Source: Lactococcus fujiensis JCM 16395
GTDB taxonomy: Bacteria; Bacillota; Bacilli; Lactobacillales; Streptococcaceae
Assembly: GCF_002441655.1 (NCBI RefSeq)
Contig: NZ_JXJU01000003.1
Location: 1-64,000 of the forward strand
Length of the DNA stretch: 64,000 nucleotides
Direction: 5' to 3'
Shown here: piece after piece, positions 37,330 to 46,762 of the stretch
Layout: every line of letters starts with the position of its first letter
How positions within the stretch are numbered: position 1 is the stretch's first letter
The notes under the pieces: generated by a model
The model's database searches: none
Told to the model about the DNA's origin: nothing
What the model saw: the letters and a program-made list of their open reading frames with translations, nothing else
Position numbers and translations under genes: made by a program

Positions 37330-39537
37330 ATGTCTGAAAATCAAAATTTTAGTCGGCGTTCGAAAAGTCAAAAATCAAAGAAAGAACTCATCAAACGACC
37401 GGAAGAAAATGTAGAAGATAAAATCGCAGAACCGAAAACACAATTTGCCAAAATGATGCGGCCAATTAAAAGATTTTGGAAGAAATATAATCTAACAAAA
37501 ATATTGATTATTTTTGTTCTTTTGGCCGTTGTCGGAATTGGTTCATATTTGTTCTATTTGGCGAAAACGGCCAATGTGAAGGTCTTGCAAAGTTCAATTA
37601 CAGCGCAAACTCAAATCATCGATAAAAATGGGACGACTGCCGGTGTACTTTATGGTCAGAAAGGGACAACCATTAAATTGGACCAAGTTTCGACCAATAT
37701 AAAGGACGCCGTTATTGCTACAGAAGACCGAACATTTTACAGTAATCACGGTGTCAATGTTCAACGTTTTGCACTGGCTATTCTTACATTTGGGCACTTT
37801 GGTGGAGGCTCAACCATTACGCAGCAGTTAGCTAAAAATGCTTATTTGAGCCAAGCTCAAACAATCGACCGAAAAGCAAGAGAATTCTTTTTGGCTCTCG
37901 AAATAAATAAACATTATAGTAAAGATGAAATATTAGCCATGTACCTGAATAATTCCTATTTTGGTAATGGGGTCTGGGGAATTGAAGATGCCTCAGAAAA
38001 ATATTTTGGTGTTCATGCCAGTCAAGTTACTGTGGATGAAGCAGCAACACTTGCGGGGATGCTTAAAGGACCAGAAATTTATAACCCTTTATATCAAAAA
38101 GGGAAGTATGCAATAAACCGTCGCAACACAGTTCTTCAAAATATGGTGAACGCGGGCTATCTTAAGCAAGCGGATGCCGATAAATATATGAAGGTTGATT
38201 TGTTAGCACAAGTCAAAGATAACTACAAATCGCAAGATAGTTCTTATAAGTATCCAAGCTACTACAATGCAGTGATTTCTGAGGCTGAGAGTGAGTATGG
38301 CTTGACCTTGCAAGAAATTATGAACAATGGCTATAAGATTTACACTGGCATGGATCAAAATATGCAAACAGGCTTGCAAAACACTTATAGCAATCTGAGT
38401 CTCTTCCCTCAAGCTTCTGATGGGACGTATGTTCAATCAGCTTCTGTGGCAATTGAACCTAAAACAGGCGCTGTTGAAGCACTCGTTGGCAATGTTGATA
38501 CCTCCAGCTCAAATGCTTTTTCAGGATTTAATTACGCAACGATGGCAAAACGTTCGCCTGGTTCGGCTATAAAACCGCTCATTGTTTACACCCCTGCTAT
38601 AGAAGCAGGTTGGTCAATTAATAAAATAGTGGATGATGTAGCAACTACATTTGGTGATTGGGCTCCGACGGAGGCTGATGGAACTTGGGCAGGTGAAGTA
38701 CCACTTTATCAAGCATTAGCAAATTCATATAATATTCCTGCAGTGGAAACTTACAAAACCATTGGACCATCAATTGGTAATGCTAAAGGAAAAGAATTTG
38801 GCATTACAGTCAATAGTACCGATTTAACAAATGCATTGGGTTCAGGAATCGAAACGAACCCTTGGCAAATGGCTCAAGCTTATCAAGTGTTTGCAAATGA
38901 TGGAGTGATGAAATCTGCTCATTTGATCACAAAAATTGAGAATGCGTCAGGGCAAGTAATAAAAACGGCGAATGTGACTACAAAACGTGTGATTTCCAAA
39001 GATACAGCAGATAAGATGACTCAAATGATGCTCGGGACTTTTACAAATGGGTCAGCCTACAATGCTGCACCTAAGAGTTATACGATGGCTGGCAAGACTG
39101 GAACGAATGAAAACGTTGACCAATGGGTAGTAGGTTATACACCTGATTTAGTCATGGCCTTGTGGGTTGGTTTCCCTAATCCAAATCAAACGATTTACAA
39201 ACTAACTGGAACATCTGAAGGACAGACCTCTGTTATTTTCCGGCAGGCAGCATCCTATTTGTTGCCCTACACGACAGGAACAGCATTTAAGGTAGAGAAT
39301 CCTTATGTGATGAGCGGAATATCGCCTAGAGTTCCATATTACACCTATCAAAGACAGCTTCAGGATAATATTGTGTCGTCAGAACAAGCAGTTGCTCACA
39401 CGACAGGTAATACGCCAGAATCAAGCTCGTCAAGTTCAAGCAAATCAGGTACAAATAGTTTCGATCAGACTATTAAAGACATTCAAAATACAGCGAAAAC
39501 AACATGGGAAAAAATTACAGATTTATTTAAGAATTAA
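37330..39537 (+). CDS. pbp2A: Class A penicillin-binding protein (PBP2a type)
   Basis: 735 residues. A basic cytoplasmic tail and one membrane segment (ILIIFVLLAVVGIGSYLFYLA, about 58-78) precede the GT51 glycosyltransferase (EDRTFYSNHGVN, GGSTITQQLAKN, LNNSYFGNGVWG) and the transpeptidase with SPGSAIKP (active Ser), SYN and GKTGTNEN. It polymerises and cross-links peptidoglycan outside the membrane. The Ser-rich tail is low complexity. As in streptococci it lies upstream of rpmG-secE-nusG, here with oatA between. Confidence 0.95.
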   Translation: MSENQNFSRRSKSQKSKKELIKRPEENVEDKIAEPKTQFAKMMRPIKRFWKKYNLTKILIIFVLLAVVGIGSYLFYLAKTANVKVLQSSITAQTQIIDKNGTTAGVLYGQKGTTIKLDQVSTNIKDAVIATEDRTFYSNHGVNVQRFALAILTFGHFGGGSTITQQLAKNAYLSQAQTIDRKAREFFLALEINKHYSKDEILAMYLNNSYFGNGVWGIEDASEKYFGVHASQVTVDEAATLAGMLKGPEIYNPLYQKGKYAINRRNTVLQNMVNAGYLKQADADKYMKVDLLAQVKDNYKSQDSSYKYPSYYNAVISEAESEYGLTLQEIMNNGYKIYTGMDQNMQTGLQNTYSNLSLFPQASDGTYVQSASVAIEPKTGAVEALVGNVDTSSSNAFSGFNYATMAKRSPGSAIKPLIVYTPAIEAGWSINKIVDDVATTFGDWAPTEADGTWAGEVPLYQALANSYNIPAVETYKTIGPSIGNAKGKEFGITVNSTDLTNALGSGIETNPWQMAQAYQVFANDGVMKSAHLITKIENASGQVIKTANVTTKRVISKDTADKMTQMMLGTFTNGSAYNAAPKSYTMAGKTGTNENVDQWVVGYTPDLVMALWVGFPNPNQTIYKLTGTSEGQTSVIFRQAASYLLPYTTGTAFKVENPYVMSGISPRVPYYTYQRQLQDNIVSSEQAVAHTTGNTPESSSSSSSKSGTNSFDQTIKDIQNTAKTTWEKITDLFKN

Positions 39538-39636
39538 GTCGATAAAATCTAAAAAAATATGATAAAATAAAGACAAGAGTGTGACAAATATGACACAAAA
39601 GATAGCTTTATGATTTAGAAGGAAGTAAATAAGAAA

Positions 39637-41463
39637 ATGAAACGTTATATCACGGGATTTAACGGACTCAGAACACTTGGTGTTCTTGCTGTAATACTTT
39701 ATCATCTTTTCCCCACCACGATAAAAGGTGGGTTTCTTGGGGTCGTTCTTTTCTTTGTCTTATCGGGGTACCTCGTCACTAATTCTTTACTTAATGAATA
39801 TCAAAAAACACAGACCATAAATATTTTGAAATTTCTTGGCCGACGAATTAAAAGGATTTATCCGACACTGATTGCCGTGTTCTTTGTAGTGACACCGTAC
39901 TTGTTATTTTTTCAACGGAACTTACTTCAGGGACTACGATCAGAATTCTTCTCAAGTCTTTTTTCAGTTCAAAACTGGTGGCAAATTGAGCAAGGCAATT
40001 CATACTTCGCAAATATTGTTGGAGCTTCGCCTTTCAAACATATTTACTATCTTTCGATTGAGGGACAATTTTTCATTTTATGGTCCGTTCTCCTCCTTAT
40101 TCTTTTGAAGTATGTAAAAAATAAAGGGAAAATCTTCTTCATCACATGCGGCTTAACATTTGTTTCGGTTCTCTTAATGGCAATTCTATTTGTACCAGGA
40201 GCTGACCCAACTCGCGTTTATTATGGGACGGATACTCGATTTTTCAGTCTCATGATGGGAGCAAGTCTGGCATTCATTTGGCCGATTAATAAGCTCTCGA
40301 GCAAAGTGAACCGTAAGGGTCAGCGGCTTGGACTCGTATTGACCGTATCTGCTATTATTATCCTCTTAGTTTCGTATATTTATATGCCTGCTGAGGGGGC
40401 AGTTACTTATTATGGTGGGATGTGGTTGATCAGTCTTGTTTCAATGGTTTTAATTGCTTTAATTGCCCATCCAGCTTTGATTGCTAATAAAATTTTTTCA
40501 AATCCAGTTTTTGATTATGTCGGCAAACGCTCGTTAGGGATTTATCTATGGCAACTTCCTGTATTTGCATTAGCCGAGGCAAAACTCCTTGAACCTTTTG
40601 CTTGGTATAATATTTTGTGGCAATTAGCACTTATCGTAGGACTCGCTGAATTGTCTTATCGTTTTGTTGAAATTCCTGCCCAGAAATTTGATTATTCAAA
40701 TATTATGGAAATTGTTCACCGTTTTGTCACTGGTGGGGAATGGAAAACAAGAAGGAAATTGATACAGTCAGGACTTGTTTTAATTTTCGTTGCTATTTTA
40801 GGACTTATCGTATTTTCCCCAGCATCACCAAGGGACCAAGAGATTTTGCAACAAAAGATTTTGGCGCAACAAGAAGTTCTGTTTAAAGAACAGCAAAAAG
40901 TTGCAAATGCAAAAGTCAGTTTACCGCTCAAAACAGTGGCTAGTAAGTATAGTGTCCAACCAATTGTAGCCGAAAAAGCAAGTAAAATGAAAATTATTGC
41001 TGTCGGAGACTCAGTTATGATTGCAGCATCAACTAATTTGAAAGAAATGTTTCCTAGTATGAGTATAAATGCAACAGTAGGGGAACAAGTTTCAAGTGGT
41101 GCAAAATATTTGCAGGATCATGCTGATGATGTAAAGAATGCTGATGCAATTTTAGTAGCACTTGGAACAAATGGCCTTTTGACCTATGGTGGGACTGATT
41201 ACATTAATAAAATTTTGTCACTTTCGCAAGGAAAACCGATTTACTGGGTTAATATCCAAGCACCAAATAAGCCTTGGATGTCAGTCAATAACAAACAACT
41301 TACTCAGGCAGCGAAGTCAAATAAAGACTTAACGATTATTGATTGGAATAAAGCATCTACAAATAATCCTTCCTGGTTTTATTCTGACCTCATTCATCCA
41401 CAAGGAGAGGGAGCGATTGAATACACAACCTTGGTGGCTAAAAGTATGACACATCAATTTTAA
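39637..41463 (+). CDS. oatA: Peptidoglycan O-acetyltransferase
   Basis: 608 residues. An acyltransferase-3 domain with about 11 membrane segments (starts YITGFNGLRTLGVLAVILYHLFP) moves acetyl groups outward, and a C-terminal extracellular SGNH domain (AVGDSVMIA, LGTNG, DLIHPQGEG) attaches them to N-acetylmuramic acid, giving lysozyme resistance. An extended -10 TGA-TAAAAT is at 39560-39568 and AGAAGGAAG precedes the ATG. Likely monocistronic, with a terminator after it. Confidence 0.93.
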   Translation: MKRYITGFNGLRTLGVLAVILYHLFPTTIKGGFLGVVLFFVLSGYLVTNSLLNEYQKTQTINILKFLGRRIKRIYPTLIAVFFVVTPYLLFFQRNLLQGLRSEFFSSLFSVQNWWQIEQGNSYFANIVGASPFKHIYYLSIEGQFFILWSVLLLILLKYVKNKGKIFFITCGLTFVSVLLMAILFVPGADPTRVYYGTDTRFFSLMMGASLAFIWPINKLSSKVNRKGQRLGLVLTVSAIIILLVSYIYMPAEGAVTYYGGMWLISLVSMVLIALIAHPALIANKIFSNPVFDYVGKRSLGIYLWQLPVFALAEAKLLEPFAWYNILWQLALIVGLAELSYRFVEIPAQKFDYSNIMEIVHRFVTGGEWKTRRKLIQSGLVLIFVAILGLIVFSPASPRDQEILQQKILAQQEVLFKEQQKVANAKVSLPLKTVASKYSVQPIVAEKASKMKIIAVGDSVMIAASTNLKEMFPSMSINATVGEQVSSGAKYLQDHADDVKNADAILVALGTNGLLTYGGTDYINKILSLSQGKPIYWVNIQAPNKPWMSVNNKQLTQAAKSNKDLTIIDWNKASTNNPSWFYSDLIHPQGEGAIEYTTLVAKSMTHQF

Positions 41464-41499
41464 AATTTAGCGGGACTTGTTCCTGCTAAATTTTATTTG
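41461..41499 (+). terminator. oatA terminator
   Basis: AAAATTTAGC (41462-41471) pairs with GCTAAATTTT (41485-41494), extended inward by G-T and GGA/TCC pairs; T-rich tail. Confidence 0.85.
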
Positions 41500-41525
41500 G
41501 TAAACTAAATAAATCCTTGGATTTC

Positions 41526-41554
41526 TTGCGATTTATTAAATATTTTGATAGAAT
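41526..41554 (+). promoter_or_regulatory. Promoter of rpmG-secE
   Basis: TTGCGA (41526-41531), 17-bp spacer, TAGAAT (41549-41554) with TGA just upstream. Confidence 0.78.
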
Positions 41555-41565
41555 GGAGACTAGAT

Positions 41566-41715
41566 ATGATTAAAAAAGCAGGATTAGCATGTACTGAGTG
41601 TGGTTCACGTAACTACACCCTGAATTTGTCAAGTAATACAAAAGACAAACGAATTGAAGTTAAAAAGTTTTGTAAGACTTGTGGCAAACATACATTACAT
41701 AAAGAAACACGATAA
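41566..41715 (+). CDS. rpmG: 50S ribosomal protein L33, zinc-binding form
   Basis: 49 residues ([20 protein letters not shown]...[18 protein letters not shown]). Two CxxC pairs make this the zinc-holding C+ form, as expected for the copy that precedes secE-nusG in this order. The 12-nt gap after the -10 box leaves a very short leader with GGAG. Cluster partner of secE. Confidence 0.95.
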   Translation: MIKKAGLACTECGSRNYTLNLSSNTKDKRIEVKKFCKTCGKHTLHKETR

Positions 41716-41754
41716 TAAGATTTAGGTGATTAACCTAAAAGACAGGAACAAAAA

Positions 41755-41946
41755 ATGAAATTTATTAAAGGAATCATTGAAGAAATGAAATTGACGACAT
41801 GGCCAACACGCCAACAGTCGATTCGTGATTTTTTCTCAGTTATTGAATATACAGCTTTCTTTTTGGTATTCATTATGATTTTTGACTGGATCAGCAAAAA
41901 CGGAATTACAGCAGCCGTTAACCATCTTTTGCCATTGCTTAAATAA
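41755..41946 (+). CDS. secE: Preprotein translocase subunit SecE
   Basis: 63 residues with one C-terminal membrane segment (YTAFFLVFIMIFDWISKNGI) after the conserved amphipathic EMKLTTWPTRQQSIRDF. It clamps SecY in the translocon. Single-span size is normal for Firmicutes. ACAGGAAC precedes the ATG. Confidence 0.95.
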   Translation: MKFIKGIIEEMKLTTWPTRQQSIRDFFSVIEYTAFFLVFIMIFDWISKNGITAAVNHLLPLLK

Positions 41947-42043
41947 TATTGGTTCAATTACGATTGCAGAATTGAATTTTGCAATAATTTTTTGATGAAT
42001 TTTTCCTAAATTTCAGATAAATTATTCCAATCATGCGAAAATA

Positions 42044-42086
42044 TGGTATAATGAAAGAGAAGTGAGGGGAATCCCCTTTTTCTTTT
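42044..42086 (+). promoter_or_regulatory. nusG promoter and attenuator-like leader hairpin
   Basis: TGG-TATAAT at 42044-42052. About 13 nt later AGGGG-AAT-CCCCT (42065-42077) followed by TTTTCTTTT forms a small terminator-like hairpin inside the leader, 50 nt before the nusG ATG. Confidence 0.62.
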
Positions 42087-42129
42087 ACAAAAAATTGCAA
42101 TAATAAAACAAAATAAGAGGTAAATCATA

Positions 42130-42687
42130 ATGGATGAAAATGCTACTGTAAATTTGGACCAAGGTTGGTTCGTCATTCAAACTTATTCTGGCTATGAAAA
42201 AAAAGTTAAAGAAGATCTTTTAGATCGCGCTCAACTTTATAATATGTCAGATAACATTTTACGCGTTGAAATTCCAACGGAAACGATCCGTACAGAAGTT
42301 AATGGTAAGATGAAAGATGTTGAAGAAAATCTTTTCCCCGGTTACATTCTGGTTGAAATGAATATGACTGATGAAGCTTGGTTTATCGTTCGTAATACAC
42401 CAAACGTTACTGGTTTCGTAGGTTCACATGGGAATAGATCTAAACCAACTCCCCTTTTTGAAGAAGAAATCAATGAAATTTTAGTTGGCATGGGACAAAT
42501 GGTCCGGGAAGTCGACTTTGAAGTCTTTGTGGGTAAACGAGTTCGCATTGTTGACGGTGCCTTCTCTGGTTTCGAAGCTCCAATTACAGCTATCAATGGC
42601 GATAAATTGACTTTGACTGTTGATATGTTTGGTCGCGAAACACCAGTTGAGCTTGATATGCACCAGATCGAAGAAATTACAGAATAA
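42130..42687 (+). CDS. nusG: Transcription antitermination/pausing factor NusG
   Basis: 185 residues. N-terminal NGN domain (WFVIQTYSGYEKKVKEDL, FPGYILVEMNMTDEAWFIVRNTPNVTGFVG) binds RNA polymerase, and the C-terminal KOW domain (VGKRVRIVDGAFSGFEAPITAI) contacts Rho or S10. AAGAGGTAAATC precedes the ATG. It has its own promoter although secE is only 183 nt upstream. Confidence 0.97.
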   Translation: MDENATVNLDQGWFVIQTYSGYEKKVKEDLLDRAQLYNMSDNILRVEIPTETIRTEVNGKMKDVEENLFPGYILVEMNMTDEAWFIVRNTPNVTGFVGSHGNRSKPTPLFEEEINEILVGMGQMVREVDFEVFVGKRVRIVDGAFSGFEAPITAINGDKLTLTVDMFGRETPVELDMHQIEEITE

Positions 42688-42690
42688 ATG

Positions 42691-42722
42691 TAAAGGGCCT
42701 TGATTAAACTTGGGCCTTTTTT
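42691..42722 (+). terminator. nusG terminator
   Basis: AAGGGCC pairs with GGCCTTT (7 pairs with one G-T) around a loop of about 13 nt, followed by a T run. The TGT-TATAAT promoter of the MATE gene (42722-42730) starts inside its tail. Confidence 0.7.
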
Positions 42723-42761
42723 GTTATAATGAAAATAAAAGGAGTGGTAGGGTAAGAAATA

Positions 42762-44042
42762 TTGAAGTCGAATAAAGAAATATTGAAATTTGCTATGCCG
42801 GCAATCATTGAAAACTTTTTGCAAATGATGGTTGGTTTGAGTGACACCTTCTTGGTTACTCGAATCAGCTTGTCTGCAGTAGCAGCAGTTTCCTTGTCTA
42901 ATAATATCATTGCAGTATATCAAGCCCTGTTTATCGCAGTGGGAACGATTGTTGCCAGTCTTTACTCAAGAAAACTAGTTAGCGGAAATGTTAAAGAACG
43001 CCAACAAATTGTTGATTCTTCACTCAAATTGACTTTACTGATTGGTTTGTCGCTTGGTTTGTTATCTATAGTATTAGGACGTCCCATTGTCCACTTTTTT
43101 GGTGCAAGGGGGGATGTTTTAAAACTCTCGTATGAATATTTAGCACTTGTTGGTGGCGGGATTATCTTACTTGGTTTGATGACAACCTTTGGTAGTTTTC
43201 TCAGAGCTCATGGAGATTCGAAGACTCCAATGTTTGCGAGTTTGTTCATAAACCTATTCAATTTGGTATTATCTGCTGTCTTTATTTTTGTTTTTCATTT
43301 TGGTGTCTTGGGAGCAGCGATGGGAACTATAATTGCTCGAATTCTTGGTTCGATTTATCTCTTTAATAAAATAAGAGGAGATCGTCCCAGCCGTAAATTC
43401 TGGCGCCAAAAGATGGACTCTGAGTTAATTAAATTGACTTTTCCCGCCGCAGGAGAACGACTTGCAATGCGACTTGGTGATTTGATTATCATGATGCTTG
43501 TCATAAGTTTTGGAGAAGATGTTTTTGCTGGTAATGCGATTGGTGAAAGCATAACCCAATTTAATTATATGCCAATGTTTGGTATGGCAACAGTGACGGT
43601 TGTAATGATAGCGCATGAATATGGTGGAAAGAATATCGAGAATATTCAACGCTATCTTCGGAAAACAATAATGATGTCATTACTGATGATGGTGGTTATC
43701 GGTGGAATACTTTTGCTTTTATCACATCCTTTAAGCCAACTGTTCACGTCAGATTTAATAGCTATTAAAAGCAGTCAAACGGTTATTTTATTTTCATTTT
43801 TAGCCATCTACTTTGTCGCTGGTGCTAATATTTATACGGCAGCATTTCAAGGGATTGGCAACGCTAAGTTGCCATTTTATGCCACAGCGATTGGAATGCT
43901 TGTTGTGAGAACTGGAACTGGAGTATGTTTAGGTTATTTCTTAGGGCTTGGGCTTGCAGGTGTTTGGATAGGGGTCTTGATTGACAACTTATTCCGTTAC
44001 CTTTTCTTGAAATATAAGTTTAAAAAAGCCTGTCATAATTGA
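42762..44042 (+). CDS. MATE family efflux transporter
   Basis: 426 residues and about 12 membrane segments, starting at TTG 42762 (MKSNKEILKFAMPAIIENFLQMMVGLSDTFLV). The two-fold repeat is visible as PAIIENFLQMMVGL and PAAGERLAMRLGDL. MATE proteins export cationic drugs or metabolites using Na+ or H+ gradients; the substrate is unknown. GGAG and AGGG lie upstream, but the exact start is less certain than most. Ends at a hairpin terminator. Confidence 0.88.
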   Translation: MKSNKEILKFAMPAIIENFLQMMVGLSDTFLVTRISLSAVAAVSLSNNIIAVYQALFIAVGTIVASLYSRKLVSGNVKERQQIVDSSLKLTLLIGLSLGLLSIVLGRPIVHFFGARGDVLKLSYEYLALVGGGIILLGLMTTFGSFLRAHGDSKTPMFASLFINLFNLVLSAVFIFVFHFGVLGAAMGTIIARILGSIYLFNKIRGDRPSRKFWRQKMDSELIKLTFPAAGERLAMRLGDLIIMMLVISFGEDVFAGNAIGESITQFNYMPMFGMATVTVVMIAHEYGGKNIENIQRYLRKTIMMSLLMMVVIGGILLLLSHPLSQLFTSDLIAIKSSQTVILFSFLAIYFVAGANIYTAAFQGIGNAKLPFYATAIGMLVVRTGTGVCLGYFLGLGLAGVWIGVLIDNLFRYLFLKYKFKKACHN

Positions 44043-44054
44043 CAGGCTTTTTAC
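44024..44054 (+). terminator. Terminator of the MATE gene
   Basis: AAAAAGCCTGTCA pairs with TGACAGGCTTTTT (TGTCA 44031-44035, TGACA 44040-44044, loop TAAT). The stem overlaps the last codons and stop. One of the TGTCA-N4-TGACA copies. Confidence 0.85.
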
Positions 44055-44077
44055 TGATTGAATTCAGAGGAGTTTTA

Positions 44078-44464
44078 TTATTTTTCGTTTGATTTAAGTA
44101 AGTCACGAATTTCACGTAATGTTTCAAGTTCCTCGTTGATTTTGATTTCTTCGATTTCTTCTTTTTTAGGGAAGAGTTTGTTAATTGCTTTAATCATGAA
44201 GAAGATTACAAGTGCAATAATCAAGAAGTTGATTACATCGTTTAAGAATGCACCATAAGTAAAGACAGCCTTACCAATCTTGAATTCCATGTGAGCTAAG
44301 GCACCACTTGAAGTGAAAATTCCGATAAATGGATTAATCAAATTTTTCACTAATGAAGTGACAAGTCCTGTAAATGCAGTACCAATGATTACACCGACTG
44401 CCAAATCAAATACGTTACCACGTAAGATAAATTCTTTAAATTCCTTAAACATAAGTTCCTCCAA
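44078..44464 (-). CDS. mscL: Large-conductance mechanosensitive channel
   Basis: 128 residues. Two membrane helices: [25 protein letters not shown] (pore-lining) and [25 protein letters not shown], plus the cytoplasmic bundle. It opens under membrane tension to release solutes in hypo-osmotic shock. GGAGGAACTT precedes the ATG. A TGA-TACAAT extended -10 is on the minus strand near 44479-44487. Confidence 0.96.
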   Translation of the reverse strand: MEELMFKEFKEFILRGNVFDLAVGVIIGTAFTGLVTSLVKNLINPFIGIFTSSGALAHMEFKIGKAVFTYGAFLNDVINFLIIALVIFFMIKAINKLFPKKEEIEEIKINEELETLREIRDLLKSNEK

Positions 44465-44518
44465 TAATAATATGAAATCATTGTATCATATTAATGTCAT
44501 ATTATTAACAGAAATTGC

Positions 44519-44549
44519 TTAAAAAAGTCAAAATAGAATTTTGACTTTT
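44519..44549 (-). terminator. malQ terminator
   Basis: AAAAGTCAAAAT pairs with ATTTTGACTTTT with an AGA loop. A and T runs flank it, so on the minus strand it ends malQ before mscL. Confidence 0.85.
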
Positions 44550-44558
44550 AATTTCATA

Positions 44559-46577
44559 TTACTCGTTTTTTGAGCGACGTGTATTGGCAATAAATTGATG
44601 GTAAAAATCAGTTAATCCTTCATTGTCACGCAACTCTTCGAGGTTAAGATGAAGACGATAACGCCAATAATGATAAGTGTGTTCGGGATTATTGATCCGT
44701 TCTTCTGCTGGATTTTCAATTCTTAAATCACCGGTCATGTCAAGCCAATCTTGCAGAGGAATGATTGCCAGCATGGCCTCTGTATTCAGAGTGCGTTTAA
44801 CAATTTCTTGAATGATTTCAGGCTCAGCAAATTGCGGAGCCTCTCCCCCCCAATGCATGATCTCATTGTAATAGCGTTGGGTGAAGGCACGATCTTCTTC
44901 CCACCACATTCTTAATGGCGTCGTGTCATGTGATGATGTCGTTACTACTGAAAGGTAAGGTGTATAAACAAGGTCACTCACAAAATCTCCATCAGCGGGC
45001 ATTCTTTCAATAATAAGACGCAGAATTTGTAAATTCCACATGACGTTTGGAACATTGTCAGGAACCATGCCCAAATCTTCGCCACAGGCCAACATATCCG
45101 TGGCCCCTTTAATGGCAGGCAATTTTTTGTAGGCTTGCTCTTCCCAAAAACCGTAGTTTCTTCCATAGAAGTAATCATTATACAGACGTTCAAGCTTGTG
45201 CTTAAATTCATCTCCAAATTCACGGAATGATAGAGTTTCCAACATCTTAATACGTGGATGATACATAAATTGGTTTTGATGATCACGTACAAAAATGACA
45301 TTTTCATGGAGGCGATAGAGACCTTCGATTAGCCAATCTGGAGTATCTGCAAGACTTTCAACTTTACGCTGTGTATCAACAAATGCTTTCAAACGGTAAT
45401 TGCCATCGCCAGTATAGTCTAGAAATTGAGAGACAATGTAATCACGATTATCGCGCCCAAAGTACTCGTCAATAACCCAATCCTTGATGAAAGGTTCGGT
45501 GAAACGTTCAATGCCCCAAGCTCGGAAAGGAATACCATAGTTTTCAATTTCCCAATCGGGCATTGCTAGTGCTGGAGAGAAGTGACCCAATAGACCGCGG
45601 ACAGCGGTCGCAGGGATTTCCCAAATTCTAAAAAATCCTAAGATATGATCTAAGCGGTAAGCGTCAAAGTATTCAGCCATACTTTTCATTCGGCGAGTCC
45701 ACCAATCATATCCATCTTCTGCCATTTTATCCCAATTATACGTAGGAAATTCCCAGTTTTGTCCCACGGCAGAGAATGGATCAGGCGGAGCACCAGCTTG
45801 CATATCCAAATTAAATAAGTCAGGATTAGCCCATGCATCAGCTGATTTTCTGTCCACCCCAACAGAAATATCTCCTTTGACAGCAATGCCTAAAGAATGG
45901 CAAAAATCAACAGCTTCTTTCAATTGAAGGTGCAATAGATATTGTACCATCAGGCTTAAATTGATTTGATCTGCAATTTTTGAATCACTCATTAAATCGA
46001 TCCAAACACTTTCAGAATAAATCTCGTATTTTTTATCCCAATTGGCACTGTCAGCGCTGACGAAATGATCACGCAAGTAGCAAAAAGCAACATATGGTTT
46101 TATCCAAGCTTGATTTTCCAAGAAAAAGGCATCAAATTTCTTGCTTCCTAAAATTGCTTTTCCAGATTTTTTATAAATCTCGCCGGCAAATTTCCATTTT
46201 AAGGCCAACGTTTTTTCATAATCAATCTGTTTTAATTGGTTGAGTGATTTCTTCTCAGAAGCATATTGCTTTTTTAAACTTGCAGAAAGCTCATCAATGT
46301 ACGGACTTAAATTCAAATAAATTGGATGTAAAGCAAAAACGGACACCGCTCTGTACGGAGAAGAGTCTTTCCAATTCATGAAGATAGTTGTGTCATTGAT
46401 GGGTAGCAATTGAATGATGTCCATACCCGAACGTTTAACGAATTCGGCAAGGACTTTCAAATCTGAAAACTGTCCAATACCGAAGTCATGTTCAGTCCTC
46501 AACGAAAAAATAGGAACGGCCACGCCAGTGTGGTAAGGCTTATCACCGTGTGGTCGAATCACAAAGTTATTATCCAT
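44559..46577 (-). CDS. malQ: 4-alpha-glucanotransferase (GH77), DPE2-like
   Basis: 672 residues, longer than the usual bacterial MalQ (about 500). It transfers maltosyl or glucan units between chains in maltose use. Motifs: FSLRTEHDFGIGQFSDL, LLPINDTTIFMNWKDSSPY, SVGVDRKSADAW, FDAYRLDHILGFFRIWEIP (nucleophile region), LACGEDLGMVP (acid/base Glu) and TTSSHDTTPLRMWWEED. The N-terminal part and insertions resemble the plant DPE2/Bacteroidetes class without a starch-binding module. Regulated by a LacI-type operator and a cre (next entries). Confidence 0.92.
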   Translation of the reverse strand: MDNNFVIRPHGDKPYHTGVAVPIFSLRTEHDFGIGQFSDLKVLAEFVKRSGMDIIQLLPINDTTIFMNWKDSSPYRAVSVFALHPIYLNLSPYIDELSASLKKQYASEKKSLNQLKQIDYEKTLALKWKFAGEIYKKSGKAILGSKKFDAFFLENQAWIKPYVAFCYLRDHFVSADSANWDKKYEIYSESVWIDLMSDSKIADQINLSLMVQYLLHLQLKEAVDFCHSLGIAVKGDISVGVDRKSADAWANPDLFNLDMQAGAPPDPFSAVGQNWEFPTYNWDKMAEDGYDWWTRRMKSMAEYFDAYRLDHILGFFRIWEIPATAVRGLLGHFSPALAMPDWEIENYGIPFRAWGIERFTEPFIKDWVIDEYFGRDNRDYIVSQFLDYTGDGNYRLKAFVDTQRKVESLADTPDWLIEGLYRLHENVIFVRDHQNQFMYHPRIKMLETLSFREFGDEFKHKLERLYNDYFYGRNYGFWEEQAYKKLPAIKGATDMLACGEDLGMVPDNVPNVMWNLQILRLIIERMPADGDFVSDLVYTPYLSVVTTSSHDTTPLRMWWEEDRAFTQRYYNEIMHWGGEAPQFAEPEIIQEIVKRTLNTEAMLAIIPLQDWLDMTGDLRIENPAEERINNPEHTYHYWRYRLHLNLEELRDNEGLTDFYHQFIANTRRSKNE

Positions 46578-46607
46578 TAAATTTCCCCAATTTTTGATCT
46601 GTAAAAA

Positions 46608-46621
46608 TTAAAACGATTTCA
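46608..46621 (-). promoter_or_regulatory. cre site downstream of the malQ start of transcription
   Basis: On the minus strand TGAAATCGTTTTAA matches the lactococcal cre consensus at 13 of 14 positions. It lies just after the predicted start, a repressing position for CcpA. Confidence 0.7.
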
Positions 46622-46638
46622 TTTAATGTAATAAATAT

Positions 46639-46689
46639 ATTATATGCTATTTTTAAAGATTTTACAACAATAAATGCAAGCGATTGCAT
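46639..46689 (-). promoter_or_regulatory. malQ promoter with upstream LacI/MalR-type operator
   Basis: Minus-strand TTGTAA (46667-46662), 17-bp spacer, TATAAT (46644-46639). The palindrome ATGCAAGCGATTGCAT at 46674-46689 lies just upstream of the -35, an activator position; lactococcal MalR is reported to activate maltose genes. Confidence 0.72.
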
Positions 46690-46762
46690 GATTTAATTAA
46701 AATAATTTTAGCTGTAGTTCAAGTGAGAATTGAAAAAACGATGAAAAAAGGAGAAAAAATTC

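Noticed and set aside
42342-42923. 193-residue minus-strand frame
   Set aside because: It lies over nusG, its terminator and the MATE gene start, has no ribosome site and shows no family pattern; shadow frame.
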